Positions 17,131 to 25,493 of a stretch of 42,337 bases of DNA are shown in pieces. Both the position numbers and the translations under genes were made by a program. Below the pieces are notes generated by a model. It was not told where the DNA came from and searched no databases. It was given only the letters and a program-made list of their open reading frames with translations. The stretch is from Spirochaetales bacterium (GTDB taxonomy: Bacteria; Spirochaetota; Spirochaetia; SZUA-6; DRHE01): contig JAUVWI010000026.1 of assembly GCA_030604195.1 (NCBI GenBank), positions 1 to 42,337 on the forward strand. Reading direction: 5' to 3'. Position 1 is the first letter of the stretch. Each line of letters starts with the position of its first letter.

Positions 17131-17898
17131 TCATTGCCTGATATCTTGAACAAGCTTCTTTGTACTCGTACTCAAGAAAATAGTATCGATGCTGCAGGCA
17201 ATGAAGTTGAATCCTTCCTCACACAATGCCTGCACTGCCCGGGCTTTTGGCTGCACTTCATGGATACCCAGGGCTTTGCCGGCCTGCAAAACCGCCTTTT
17301 TAACCTTTAACCGGGCTTCCCTCATTTTAGGATGGTCGAACTGGGCAACTATGCCCATAGACCCTGAGAGATCGTAAGGGCCCAAGAACACTCCATCCAG
17401 GCCGTCAACCGAGATAATGTTTTCTATTTCCTCTACTGCTTTGAAGTGCTCAATCTGGGCAATCACAACAATCTCTCTGTTTATGGATTCAAAGTAATCA
17501 TCAAAATTATTTCCATAATCACTGGCCCGGCCCAAAGAAATCCCGCGGATGCCTTCCGGTGGATATTTGGCCGCTTTGACAGCACGCTCGGCCTCCTCCC
17601 CGGAATTGACCAGGGGAACGATAATGCCGCCTGCCCCACAATCCAGCACGCGCTTGATTGCCACCGGGTTATTATCTTCAACGCGCACAAATACCTCCGG
17701 GCCGTAAGCGCGTATACCTGCCAGCAGGATCTGAAGCTGGCGATAATCGATATCCGTATGCTCCATATCCACAGTAATCCAGTCGAAACCCGCCTGAGCC
17801 ATGATTTCAGCAACAGCCAGATGACCCATCATAATCCAGGAGCCAAGGCACAGTTCACCCTTTCTTATTTTCTGTTTTACTTTACTTTGAACCTTCAC
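17131..17898 (-). CDS. HpcH/HpaI family class II aldolase (2-keto-3-deoxy acid aldolase-like)
   Basis: Metal-dependent pyruvate aldolase, 255 residues. It cleaves 2-keto-3-deoxy or 4-hydroxy-2-oxo acids to pyruvate plus an aldehyde. DMEH (44-47), Arg72 in VRVEDN, and the metal ligands Glu150 (AQIEH) and Asp176 (LGPYDLSGS) fit HpaI and 2-keto-3-deoxy-L-rhamnonate aldolase (RhmA). The gene begins four bases after the cluster B permeases. It is good evidence that the imported substrate is broken down through a 2-keto-3-deoxy sugar acid. A dehydratase that would make that intermediate is not in the window. Confidence 0.86.
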   Translation of the reverse strand: MKVQSKVKQKIRKGELCLGSWIMMGHLAVAEIMAQAGFDWITVDMEHTDIDYRQLQILLAGIRAYGPEVFVRVEDNNPVAIKRVLDCGAGGIIVPLVNSGEEAERAVKAAKYPPEGIRGISLGRASDYGNNFDDYFESINREIVVIAQIEHFKAVEEIENIISVDGLDGVFLGPYDLSGSMGIVAQFDHPKMREARLKVKKAVLQAGKALGIHEVQPKARAVQALCEEGFNFIACSIDTIFLSTSTKKLVQDIRQ

Positions 17899-17902
17899 TT
17901 TT

Positions 17903-18739
17903 CTATCCTTTCATTCCTGTCAGGGCCACGCCCTCGATTATTTTTTTCTGAAAGATCACGAACAGGATGATTACCGGCGTCACTACCAATGTGGTCATGG
18001 ACATGACCAGGCCGTAATCCATGAAGCGCTCGAAATCGATAAATGTGGCCAGCATAACGGTCAGGGTTTTTCTGGAATCTTCAGTAAGCATAATCAACGG
18101 CCAGAACAGATCATTCCAGGTCAACAAAAACTTGAGAATTCCTAAAGCGGCGCAGCCGGTGGCCACTACCGGGAAGATTATTCGGATTAATATTAAAAGC
18201 TCCGAGGCGCCGTCAATGCGAGCCGCGGAAATCAGGTCATCGGGAATGCCCAGGCAGTACTGCCGCATTAGAAAGATACCGAAATTGCTGATTGAAAAGG
18301 GTATGATCACCCCCCAGAGGGTGTTCACCGCACGAACCTGGGTTGCGACTATATAGAGAGGAATGGCAATGGTGAAAGGCGGAATCATCAAGCCGCTCAG
18401 GATCAGGATGAAAACCAAATTCAGCCCTATTACCCTGAATTTTGCGAGCCCATAGCCTACCATGGTTGAGAAAAAAATTGTAATAACAGTGGTCATGCCC
18501 GCTATAAAGAGACTGTTGTACAGGTTGTGGAAATAGGGGACACTGCCGAACACTCTCTTAAAGTGGTCCAGGGTGGGGTTGCCGGGCAGAAATAGCGGTG
18601 GCCTGCGGATGATATCAGTATTTGGCTTGAATGCTGTGCTTATCATCCAATAGAAGGGAAATAGAATGATCAGGCCGATAATGAGCAAAATGGTATAAAT
18701 GATGATCCTGTTGATTGTGCGTTTTGTTCTGTAGCTCAT
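17903..18739 (-). CDS. Carbohydrate ABC transporter permease, MalG type (cluster B)
   Basis: Inner-membrane permease, 278 residues. IIYTILLIIGLIILFPFYW is the first helix. The EAA loop DDLISAARIDGASELLILIR is slightly degenerate at its start (Ile-Ser instead of Tyr-Glu). The C-terminus IIEGVALTGMKG is typical. It overlaps nothing but has a four-base gap to its MalF-type partner upstream and to the aldolase downstream, indicating one transcript. Confidence 0.91.
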   Translation of the reverse strand: MSYRTKRTINRIIIYTILLIIGLIILFPFYWMISTAFKPNTDIIRRPPLFLPGNPTLDHFKRVFGSVPYFHNLYNSLFIAGMTTVITIFFSTMVGYGLAKFRVIGLNLVFILILSGLMIPPFTIAIPLYIVATQVRAVNTLWGVIIPFSISNFGIFLMRQYCLGIPDDLISAARIDGASELLILIRIIFPVVATGCAALGILKFLLTWNDLFWPLIMLTEDSRKTLTVMLATFIDFERFMDYGLVMSMTTLVVTPVIILFVIFQKKIIEGVALTGMKG

Positions 18740-18743
18740 GGTA

Positions 18744-19655
18744 TTAATAACTCACCCGGGTGCGGCTCTCAAAGAAGCGCATTTGCATAATTGTTATAAC
18801 CAGAATGATAATCAGAAGGATTATCACATTAGCGCTCGCTTTTCCGAAACTCAAAAATAGAAAGGCGTACTGGTAAACTCTGAAACCCACAGTTGTAGTG
18901 GCAATGCCGGGGCCGCCGCCGGTCATAACAAAAATCTCGCTGAAAACCTGAAGATTGCGGATGGTGTTGTTAATAATAACAAACCATAACGATGGAGCGA
19001 TTAAAGGAAGGGTAATCCGGAAGAACTTATGTACCGGATTCGCACCGTCTATATCCGCAGCTTCGTAAAGCTCAGCCGGAATGGATAGAAGTCCGGCTAA
19101 AAATATCACTATATTGTAGCCCAGGGTTTGCCAGATGTTCATTGCTGCTATGCTTGGCAGGGCCATTTTGAGGTCGCGTAGCCAGTTGAACTGTGGCAGC
19201 CCAACCTTGCTCAATATCAGGTTCAAAACACCCAGGTAGGGTTCGTACATCCAGGTAAAGACCACGCCAATGGCAATGACGCCGGAAACACTGGGTATAA
19301 AGTAGAGCGCCCGAAAAAATCCCCTGCCTTTAACGATTGAATTCAGCACCGTAGCCAGCAGCAGGGATATAATCGTTCCTGCCGGTATGGTCATGAACAC
19401 GTACATAAAAGTGTTTTTCAATGATCCCCAGAAAATTCTGTCCCTGAAGATATCCAGATAGTTACCGAAGCCATTGAATACCCAGGGGTTATTGGCTCCA
19501 CGGATCAGGTAAAAGGACTGTGCCAGGGCTCTAATTGTCGGGTAGAAGGTAAAAAGGAGATAGGAAATCAGCCCCGGCAATACAAAGAAATAGCCCCATC
19601 GCAAAATGGGATTTCGTATATCGTGCAAGAAGCGTTGTCGAATGTTTTTTACCAT
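18744..19655 (-). CDS. Carbohydrate ABC transporter permease, MalF type (cluster B)
   Basis: Inner-membrane permease, 303 residues with about six helices, the first near 17-40 (ILRWGYFFVLPGLISYLLFT). The EAA loop reads AELYEAADIDGANPVHKFFR. It follows the binding-protein gene after a 67-base gap holding a large hairpin. Partner of the MalG-type protein encoded four bases downstream. No ATP-binding subunit is encoded nearby. Confidence 0.92.
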   Translation of the reverse strand: MVKNIRQRFLHDIRNPILRWGYFFVLPGLISYLLFTFYPTIRALAQSFYLIRGANNPWVFNGFGNYLDIFRDRIFWGSLKNTFMYVFMTIPAGTIISLLLATVLNSIVKGRGFFRALYFIPSVSGVIAIGVVFTWMYEPYLGVLNLILSKVGLPQFNWLRDLKMALPSIAAMNIWQTLGYNIVIFLAGLLSIPAELYEAADIDGANPVHKFFRITLPLIAPSLWFVIINNTIRNLQVFSEIFVMTGGGPGIATTTVGFRVYQYAFLFLSFGKASANVIILLIIILVITIMQMRFFESRTRVSY

Positions 19656-19672
19656 CAGTTCTCTCTTTTAAT

Positions 19673-19705
19673 AGAGAGGGCAGGCGCAAAACGCCCGCCC
19701 TCTCT
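19673..19705 (-). terminator. Large hairpin between binding protein and permease genes (cluster B)
   Basis: AGAGAGGGC (19673-19681) pairs perfectly with GCCCTCTCT (19697-19705). After a 1x1 mismatch, GGCG (19683-19686) pairs with CGCC (19692-19695) around a CAAAA loop. On the minus strand only ATTAAAA follows the stem, so it may act less as a terminator than as a 3' stabiliser of the binding-protein message after processing. Its position matches the hairpins of the other two transport operons. Confidence 0.7.
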
Positions 19706-19722
19706 TTAGCTTTTCGCTTTTT

Positions 19723-21231
19723 CTACATACCGATCTCTTTGAGCCGTTTCCTTCCGTATGCGGCCATGTCCTTCATCAACTCTGAAGCATTGGCCTTCTC
19801 ATTGGTCAGCAGCTCTACCGCAATCTCGCCAAGCTTGGCCTCCAGTTCAGCCTGAAGTGTATTGGGATCGAGATACACGTTGCGTACAATGGGTCTTTCC
19901 TTGGTCATGGTCTGGAAGACCTTATAGTAGGGCAGCTCCTTGAAGAAGGGATCGTCCTGAGCTGTTTTCAGCCTGGACATGCCGCCATTGTTTTTAGATA
20001 TGCGCAGCTCGTTCTTATCATTGACCATGTACATGTTGAAGTCCCAGGCTACATCGGGATTCTTGGAGTCTGACATGACCCCGTTTATAGCCAGCCAGGG
20101 CATGGCGCCGGTTTTATACCGGCCTATGGGCGATTTTCCACTGGCAAGGGGCGCAATGCCGTACTCGGCGTCCGGGGCGTTATCCTTGAGCCAGCCGGCG
20201 AAGAAGGATTCCCGGTTGGTCATGGCTGCCAGACCCAGACCGAAGGCTTCTATAGGTTTAGGTAGAGTGGTGTTTGTAACCTTATACTTAAACACCAGAT
20301 CGTGGAAAAACTGAGCGCCGTCTATCCAGCCCTGATTGTCAAAGATAACATCAGTATAGCTCTCGTTGTAGTAGAAATTCTTGCTGGTATCCACGAACGC
20401 GGCAACATACTTGCTGAATTTGTCGCCTATACCCTGGTGTCCTCCGGCATAGCGTAGGGAAACACCAGCCTGGCTCATACGGTTGCCCTCCCATTTGGTA
20501 AGCTTCTCTGCCGCATTAATGAAATCAGGCAGGAACTCGGGTGGATTTTCCGGATCCAGCCCGGCCTCGCGGTAGAGATCTTTCCTGTAGTACAGCATCT
20601 GGCCCGCATCAATCTCACATCCGCACCAGCCGTAATAGGAGTCTTTGACCCTGGCAAGGCTTAATGAGTAGGGGGTAAAGAACTCTTCCATGTACTTGAT
20701 CGCCCAGCCCGGTGCAGGCCGGAATGTTTTGGCCATCAAGCCGACCTGGGCCTCCACCCAGCCGATATCGGGTGCAGTGTGAGACTCAAAAGCGGCGCTC
20801 CATATTGCTCTCTGCTGAGCATTGGGAATCTCGCGCACAGAGATGCTGACATTCGGATGAATAACTGAATACTCAGCCGCGATGTCTTGAGCGAGCTGAT
20901 GGAAACCCGGGCGTGTTCCCAGGACGTGCCAGTAGGAAAGCTTTATCTTTTCAGCCGGAAAGCTGAAGCTCGGATTGTACTTCTCTATCGGCGTCTTCTC
21001 CATCGCTGCTACTGCCGGCGCTGGAGCCGCTTCTTCCTTTTCCTGGGCGCCGCCTGAAAACATGGGCATTGCAGCCAGAAGCAGGATCATCAAAGCAGTT
21101 AAACCTTTTTTCCCAGTGCAGATTACATCCGTGACCGAAGTTCTTAAGGTAGAAGTCCAACTTAATATATTCGGGCACTGGACTTGATCATTTCTTGCTT
21201 TTAAGGAGCAAGATTTCAAAGATAATAGCAT
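19723..21231 (-). CDS. Extracellular carbohydrate-binding protein of ABC transporter (cluster B)
   Basis: Periplasmic CUT1 binding protein, 502 residues. The hydrophobic signal core LTALMILLLAAMPMF lies unusually late (about residues 45-60) and is followed by SGGAQEKEEAAPAP, with no lipobox cysteine. The start at 21231 has an excellent GGGAGG five bases upstream, so a roughly 45-residue N-terminal extension before the hydrophobic core is what the sequence shows. No later start with both a positive charge and a ribosome binding site is visible. The rest is ordinary for the family (WHVLGTRPGFHQLAQDIAAEY near the start). First gene of the cluster B transport operon, under a consensus promoter. 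Confidence 0.88.
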   Translation of the reverse strand: MLLSLKSCSLKARNDQVQCPNILSWTSTLRTSVTDVICTGKKGLTALMILLLAAMPMFSGGAQEKEEAAPAPAVAAMEKTPIEKYNPSFSFPAEKIKLSYWHVLGTRPGFHQLAQDIAAEYSVIHPNVSISVREIPNAQQRAIWSAAFESHTAPDIGWVEAQVGLMAKTFRPAPGWAIKYMEEFFTPYSLSLARVKDSYYGWCGCEIDAGQMLYYRKDLYREAGLDPENPPEFLPDFINAAEKLTKWEGNRMSQAGVSLRYAGGHQGIGDKFSKYVAAFVDTSKNFYYNESYTDVIFDNQGWIDGAQFFHDLVFKYKVTNTTLPKPIEAFGLGLAAMTNRESFFAGWLKDNAPDAEYGIAPLASGKSPIGRYKTGAMPWLAINGVMSDSKNPDVAWDFNMYMVNDKNELRISKNNGGMSRLKTAQDDPFFKELPYYKVFQTMTKERPIVRNVYLDPNTLQAELEAKLGEIAVELLTNEKANASELMKDMAAYGRKRLKEIGM

Positions 21232-21253
21232 ATAAACCTCCCTTGGTTTTTTT

Positions 21254-21289
21254 GCTAGAGCTTAAGCAGATGAGATATGTTGCTCTAGC
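21254..21289 (-). promoter_or_regulatory. Inverted repeat in the 5' leader of the cluster B binding-protein message
   Basis: GCTAGAGC (21254-21261) and GCTCTAGC (21282-21289) are perfect inverted repeats 20 bases apart. They fall between the predicted transcription start (near 21311) and the ribosome binding site, so they could form an RNA stem in the leader or bind a regulator as DNA. Confidence 0.45.
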
Positions 21290-21317
21290 TTATTTATAAT
21301 AAGTGCTTGATAAATCT

Positions 21318-21345
21318 ATTATATCTGGTATATCATAAATGTCAA
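21318..21345 (-). promoter_or_regulatory. Consensus promoter with internal GntR-type operator (cluster B)
   Basis: On the minus strand TTGACA (21340-21345) and TATAAT (21318-21323) are separated by 16 bases, a perfect sigma-70-type pair. The spacer contains TGATATACCA (21326-21335), close to the TGGTATACCA-like symmetry recognised by many FadR-subfamily GntR proteins. On the plus strand TTGATA near 21307 and TATATC near 21329 may form a weaker promoter for the divergent UroD-like gene, overlapping the same operator. The GntR gene at 23629 is the likely source of the regulator. Confidence 0.65.
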
Positions 21346-21394
21346 ATGTTTTTTAATCATTACAGGAAATAATTTTGGGGTTATTGTAGACGGT

Positions 21395-22480
21395 ATGAAC
21401 GCAAAGGAACGATTTACAGCAATTTGTAATCATCAGACTCCTGACCGGGTTCCCATAGACTACCTTGCCGGCCGGGCTATAGATAAAAAGTTACGTTCTT
21501 ACCTTGGCGTTGACTCTGAGGAAGAGCTCCTGGATAAATTGTGCTGTGATTTCTATTATCTTTCTGTTCGTGATATCAGTCAAAACGAAAGCTCACTGAA
21601 AATTTATCAGGGACCCGAGTTGGATATAACTGAGACTGAGCGAACCTGTCCCTTCGGCATCCGTTATCTGCGGGCACAGTACGATTGGAAATTTGGCGCC
21701 GATGAAGCAATCGGCGGCGCGTTATATAACGCTGAATCCGTTAAGGATATATTGAACCATTCCTGGCCTAAACCGGAATGGTTTGAGGTGGAAGCCCTGG
21801 CTGAAGAATGCGGCCGTAATAAAGAGAGGGTCATTATCAGCGGTTTCTGGACTGCAATCATGGGCAACGCTTATCGGCTGCTCGGTTTCGAGAAGTTTCT
21901 TATGAGTATGGCTTTAAAACCTGAGATGATCAGAACATTGATCAGGCGAATATCCGATTTTTATATGGCCCTGAATGATCGTCTTTTCAGCGCCCTGAAG
22001 GGAAAGATCGATATTTTTTTCTTCGGAAATGATTTTGGCTCTCAAAATGGCCTGCTTTTTAGTGAGGAGATGTGGCTGGACTTTTTTTTTGAAGAGTATA
22101 TTCGTATTATTGCACTGGCCCACAGCTACGGGCTGAAAGTAATGGTTCACTCCTGCGGATCCATCATCTCCATTTTAAAGCACCTGATCAAGGCCGGTGC
22201 GGATATTATAGATCCGGTACAGATCACTGCAAAAGGAATGGCGCCGGAAGGGCTTAAGCAGGATTTCGGAAAGGAACTGGTCTTTCACGGAGCTATAGAC
22301 ACGCAGAAACTGTTGCCGTCAGCCACAACAGAAAGGGTCTATGAGCAGACCCTTGATATGATAAGGATACTCGGCGCGAGGGGAGGCTACATTGTCGCTC
22401 CGTGTAATAACCTTCAGGACGATACCCCGGTTAAGAACATTGAAGCCATGTACCGGGCGGCCCGGAATTATCTTTGTTGA
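21395..22480 (+). CDS. UroD-like methyltransferase with complete His-x-Cys...Cys zinc motif
   Basis: A 361-residue protein of the UroD/MtaA/CmuA superfamily. MNAKERFTAI and HQTPDRVPID at the N-terminus are typical of the methyltransferase-like branch. His252-Ser-Cys254 (VMVHSCGS) and Cys337 (VAPCNN) match the His-x-Cys...Cys zinc site that activates thiols or similar acceptors in MtaA and CmuA. ADIIDPVQ (269-276) and HGAIDTQ complete the barrel signature. First gene of the plus-strand half of cluster B, divergent from the binding-protein gene. Its partner corrinoid protein, if it is a cobalamin methyltransferase, is not in the window. The ribosome binding site is weak. Confidence 0.78.
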   Translation: MNAKERFTAICNHQTPDRVPIDYLAGRAIDKKLRSYLGVDSEEELLDKLCCDFYYLSVRDISQNESSLKIYQGPELDITETERTCPFGIRYLRAQYDWKFGADEAIGGALYNAESVKDILNHSWPKPEWFEVEALAEECGRNKERVIISGFWTAIMGNAYRLLGFEKFLMSMALKPEMIRTLIRRISDFYMALNDRLFSALKGKIDIFFFGNDFGSQNGLLFSEEMWLDFFFEEYIRIIALAHSYGLKVMVHSCGSIISILKHLIKAGADIIDPVQITAKGMAPEGLKQDFGKELVFHGAIDTQKLLPSATTERVYEQTLDMIRILGARGGYIVAPCNNLQDDTPVKNIEAMYRAARNYLC

Positions 22481-22491
22481 ACAGATTTATT

Positions 22492-22518
22492 GCGAGTCAT
22501 GCGAGTCATACGAGCCAT
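22492..22518. repeat. 9-bp tandem repeat between the two UroD-like genes
   Basis: GCGAGTCAT occurs at 22492-22500 and 22501-22509, followed by the variant ACGAGCCAT at 22510-22518 and a further degenerate GCGAAGCAG. The array fills most of the 67-base gap between the two genes, just before the GAGGAG ribosome binding site at 22536-22541. Confidence 0.75.
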
Positions 22519-22547
22519 GCGAAGCAGCCAGGCCTGAGGAGACAAAA

Positions 22548-23594
22548 TTGAGCTTAAAAAAGATCAAACTTGATTGGGAAGGCTTTATTAAAAACCTTCG
22601 CCGGGAAGGAACACCTGAGCGTGTATTCTTTTTCGAGCATGGTGTGGATGAGGCTATCCAGCAGGCCATACAGGAAAAGTACGGGATATGGGACCATCTA
22701 AACCCTGATGCCACTGACTATAACTATAGGAAATCGGTAGCGACTCACCGTTTCCTGGGGCTGGAGCTAATGCGTGTTTTCCCGCCTAATGCCCGGATGG
22801 TTGGCGCTGTTGCGAATGATGACTGGGAGAACGAAGGCGAAGGGGCAATCAGTTCCTGGCAGGATTTCGAAGCCTATCCGTGGCCTGATCCTGATAATGC
22901 TGATTTCTCAGTCCTTGAATATTATGAAAAAAATCTATCCCAGGACATGCGCACTTTTGCGGTTCTCGACCTGTGGGAAGTTGTACGTCCTCTTTTCGGC
23001 TTTGAGAGTTTCTGCTTCAAACTCTATGAAGACCAGGCGCTCATCGAAGCGGTAACCAGGAAGGTTGCCGAGTTTAACCTGGCGGTAATAAGGGCTTACT
23101 GTGACTTCGACTGCCATGCAGTATTATATCTATCTGATGACCTTGGCTTTAAATCCTCAACCATGCTGGCGCCGGACACCATACGCCGGCTTTTTATGCC
23201 CTGGCATAAGGCAATGGCCGACTTAGCCCACAAAAAAGGAAAATATGTATTCTTTCATTCATGCGGCCAAATGTATGAATTAATGGATGACTATATTGAC
23301 TTTGTCGGCATAGATGCCAAACACTCCTTCGAAGAGGTCGTTCTCCCTGTAACAGAGGTGAAAAAACTCTATGGTAACAGATTGTCGCTTTTGGGAGGCG
23401 TGGATGTTGATCTACTAGCCCGTTCAGATGAAAAAACTATTCGGGCAAAAACCCGTGAAATTCTTGACAACTGTGTGCCCGGTGGAGGATATTTCCTGGG
23501 CGCCGGCAACTGGGTAACCAACTATATACCTCTTGAAAATTATATAACGATGGTTGATGAGGGGAGAAATTGGCATGGGTCTCAGAAAACTTGA
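22548..23594 (+). CDS. UroD-like (MtaA/CmuA superfamily) protein, incomplete zinc motif
   Basis: A 348-residue protein when started at TTG 22548. That start is chosen because GAGGAG lies six bases upstream and the family homology begins just there; the open frame extends into the previous gene but with no plausible start. His237-Ser-Cys239 (YVFFHSCGQ) is present, but the position of the third zinc ligand reads GAGN (318-321), so the metal site is incomplete or different from that of the neighbour. HSFEEVVLP and LLGGVDVDLLARSDE are typical of a UroD-like group common in anaerobes. It forms a tandem pair with the preceding UroD-like gene and is followed by a GntR gene 34 bases on. Confidence 0.76.
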   Translation: MSLKKIKLDWEGFIKNLRREGTPERVFFFEHGVDEAIQQAIQEKYGIWDHLNPDATDYNYRKSVATHRFLGLELMRVFPPNARMVGAVANDDWENEGEGAISSWQDFEAYPWPDPDNADFSVLEYYEKNLSQDMRTFAVLDLWEVVRPLFGFESFCFKLYEDQALIEAVTRKVAEFNLAVIRAYCDFDCHAVLYLSDDLGFKSSTMLAPDTIRRLFMPWHKAMADLAHKKGKYVFFHSCGQMYELMDDYIDFVGIDAKHSFEEVVLPVTEVKKLYGNRLSLLGGVDVDLLARSDEKTIRAKTREILDNCVPGGGYFLGAGNWVTNYIPLENYITMVDEGRNWHGSQKT

Positions 23595-23628
23595 ATTCAA
23601 AATAGTAATATACAAATGAGGTAGAATT

Positions 23629-24291
23629 ATGACAATTTTACAAACCGAGTATCAGAAAATCTATGAAGCTGTAAGGAATGCTATTATTGCAGGGGAATAC
23701 TCGCCCGGAGAGAAGCTGCCGCAAAGGAAGCTGGCTGAAAGATTCAATGGAACTACTATTACCATAAGAGAGGTATTAAGGACTCTCGAGAAAGACAGAT
23801 TGATTGTAATGATTCCTAAATGGGGGGCGATTGTAGAAGAAATCACTGCAGAAAAAATCTATGGAAAATATACTGTGCGTGAAGCGCTTGAAGTAATGGC
23901 TGCAAGGTTAGCCTGTCAGAGAATAGATAATGAGGAAAAAAAGAAGCTTATCAGGCTTGCCAAAGAGAGTGATAAAGATCTTCTGGGTGATGATTTGAGC
24001 CCATTAGAGAAGGCTAACCTTCATTATACCCTGCATGAGGAAATTGTGAACACGACAGGCTGTAATGAATTGATTGAAGCGATAAACCAGGAAAACTTGT
24101 ATCTGATCCTGCTTCGAAATGCATATAATGTAAATTGGAAAAGCAACAAACCCAACTGGCACAGTCTGCTTGTGAAGGCCATCATCTCCGGAGATACGGA
24201 TTTCGCGGAAAAAACCATGAAAGAACATGTAAGGGTGGGTTATCGTATGGAGATGGAGGCATTCAATAACTCAAAGCATAACAAAAAATGA
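23629..24291 (+). CDS. GntR family transcriptional regulator, FadR subfamily (cluster B)
   Basis: A 220-residue regulator. The winged helix (about 5-73) contains YSPGEKLPQRKLAERF and TITIREVLRTLEKDRL. The wing MIPKWGAIVEE is a little unusual, since the family normally has GxxV. The C-terminal FCD domain keeps HEEIVNTTGCNEL, WHSLLVKAI and MKEHV, with the metal-binding histidines. The start has GAGG upstream. Its likely target is the operator in the divergent promoter at 21318-21345. The stop overlaps an out-of-frame ATG. Confidence 0.86.
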   Translation: MTILQTEYQKIYEAVRNAIIAGEYSPGEKLPQRKLAERFNGTTITIREVLRTLEKDRLIVMIPKWGAIVEEITAEKIYGKYTVREALEVMAARLACQRIDNEEKKKLIRLAKESDKDLLGDDLSPLEKANLHYTLHEEIVNTTGCNELIEAINQENLYLILLRNAYNVNWKSNKPNWHSLLVKAIISGDTDFAEKTMKEHVRVGYRMEMEAFNNSKHNKK

Positions 24292-24343
24292 AAAGGCTTT
24301 TAATGTGGTTGTTATGGCCTGTGATAAAGCAGGGGGGGAAGAA

Positions 24344-25357
24344 TTGAAAGAACCGGTTGTGATCACGGAAAAGGAGTACAGAAAAGGGGAGCGTCTCTTT
24401 TCTGAATATGCTGACTCCATTCAATGGATACCCTGTCAGGCGTATGAGAAGGCAGTAACCCGGAGTATTGAAGCTTCCGGCGCCAGGATAGTTGTTTTAG
24501 GCGTTGAGCGGTATAGCGCCAGTCTTTATCCGGCCCTGGCGCGAAATTCAGGTGCAGGTCCCGGACTAATTGCCCGGCACGGCGTGGGCTTTGACGGGAT
24601 AAATTTGGATCTCTGCCGGAAACATAATATTTTCCTGACCATAACCCCGGGAAGCCTGGATCGATCTGTAGCGGAGTATGTAATGGCTTTGCTGCTGAGC
24701 ACGGCAAGAAATATTCCGGCTCTGGATAACCGAATGCACAACAACCAGTTCAATCCGAAAACAGGTTTTGAGCTTTTCAACAAGGTATTAGGGATTGCCG
24801 GCTTTGGCAATATTGGCAAGAAGGTGGCCCTGATTGCCTCCAGAGGCTTTGGCATGCAGATTAGCGCCTATGACTCCCTGTCGTTAACCGAACAGGCAGA
24901 TAGAGAAAGGATGCCGGCAGCTGCTTTCTTATCCAATTACGGGGTTCATGAATATTTTACCGATTTTGATTCCTTCATTAAGAAGGTCAACATACTGACC
25001 ATCCATCTGCCGGTTAATCAAAGCACCCGGCATTATTTCAATGCAGGGCGCATTGGGAAAATGAATCCGGATAGCATTTTGATCAACACGGGCCGGGGTG
25101 CACTCGTGGATGAGAAAGCACTCTATATAGCTCTCTCTTCCCGGCGGCTGAAAGCCGCAGCTATTGATGTTTTCGATCATGAGCCCTATGAGCCTGTTTC
25201 CCCTGAATATGACCTGAGGAAGCTTGCCAATATTACTTTAACCCCGCATGTGGCCTCGGATACCTTTGAAGCAAATGAAAGCATGCAAAGACAGGTTATG
25301 GATAATATTCACCTTTTCCTGGAAGACAAATATGAAGCGATGACCCGGATGGCGTAA
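24344..25357 (+). CDS. D-isomer-specific 2-hydroxyacid dehydrogenase
   Basis: A 337-residue NAD-dependent dehydrogenase reducing a 2-oxo acid or oxidising a D-2-hydroxy acid. The Rossmann motif is GFGNIGKK (153-160). Catalytic Arg251 (NTGRGALVDE), Glu280 (DHEP) and His302 (PHVASD) are in place. TTG at 24344 is preferred: the family's first beta strand (PVVIT) begins directly after it and a run of seven G lies six bases upstream. GTG at 24305 (AAGG upstream) and ATG at 24314 are alternatives that add up to 13 residues. Last gene of cluster B, 52 bases after the GntR gene. It could act on the 2-keto acid or hydroxyaldehyde product of the aldolase, for instance glycerate/lactate-type compounds; this is inference. 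Confidence 0.84.
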   Translation: MKEPVVITEKEYRKGERLFSEYADSIQWIPCQAYEKAVTRSIEASGARIVVLGVERYSASLYPALARNSGAGPGLIARHGVGFDGINLDLCRKHNIFLTITPGSLDRSVAEYVMALLLSTARNIPALDNRMHNNQFNPKTGFELFNKVLGIAGFGNIGKKVALIASRGFGMQISAYDSLSLTEQADRERMPAAAFLSNYGVHEYFTDFDSFIKKVNILTIHLPVNQSTRHYFNAGRIGKMNPDSILINTGRGALVDEKALYIALSSRRLKAAAIDVFDHEPYEPVSPEYDLRKLANITLTPHVASDTFEANESMQRQVMDNIHLFLEDKYEAMTRMA

Positions 25358-25493
25358 GGGTCGATTTTTCCTTTCAATAAGAAAAATATGACAGTTTATC
25401 TTACCTTTCATAAGTAAAATCTATGAACACATATCGTTTTCCTGAAGCAGCAGATTCAAATTTCCCGTAATAGATAATTGGAGGGTAACAACT
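25358..25493. other. Boundary gap between cluster B and the competence block
   Basis: This 136-base AT-rich gap has two weak stem-capable strings: ATTTTTC/GAAAAAT near 25370-25388 and TTAC/GTAA near 25402-25418. Either may mark transcript ends. GGAGGG before the dprA start is the only clear signal. From here on composition is visibly AT-richer. Confidence 0.35.

Noticed and set aside
22392..22547. Longer N-terminus for the second UroD-like protein of the pair
   Set aside because: The extension overlaps the previous gene, is Cys/Glu-rich repeat-encoded sequence, and a TTG with a strong ribosome binding site lies at 22548.
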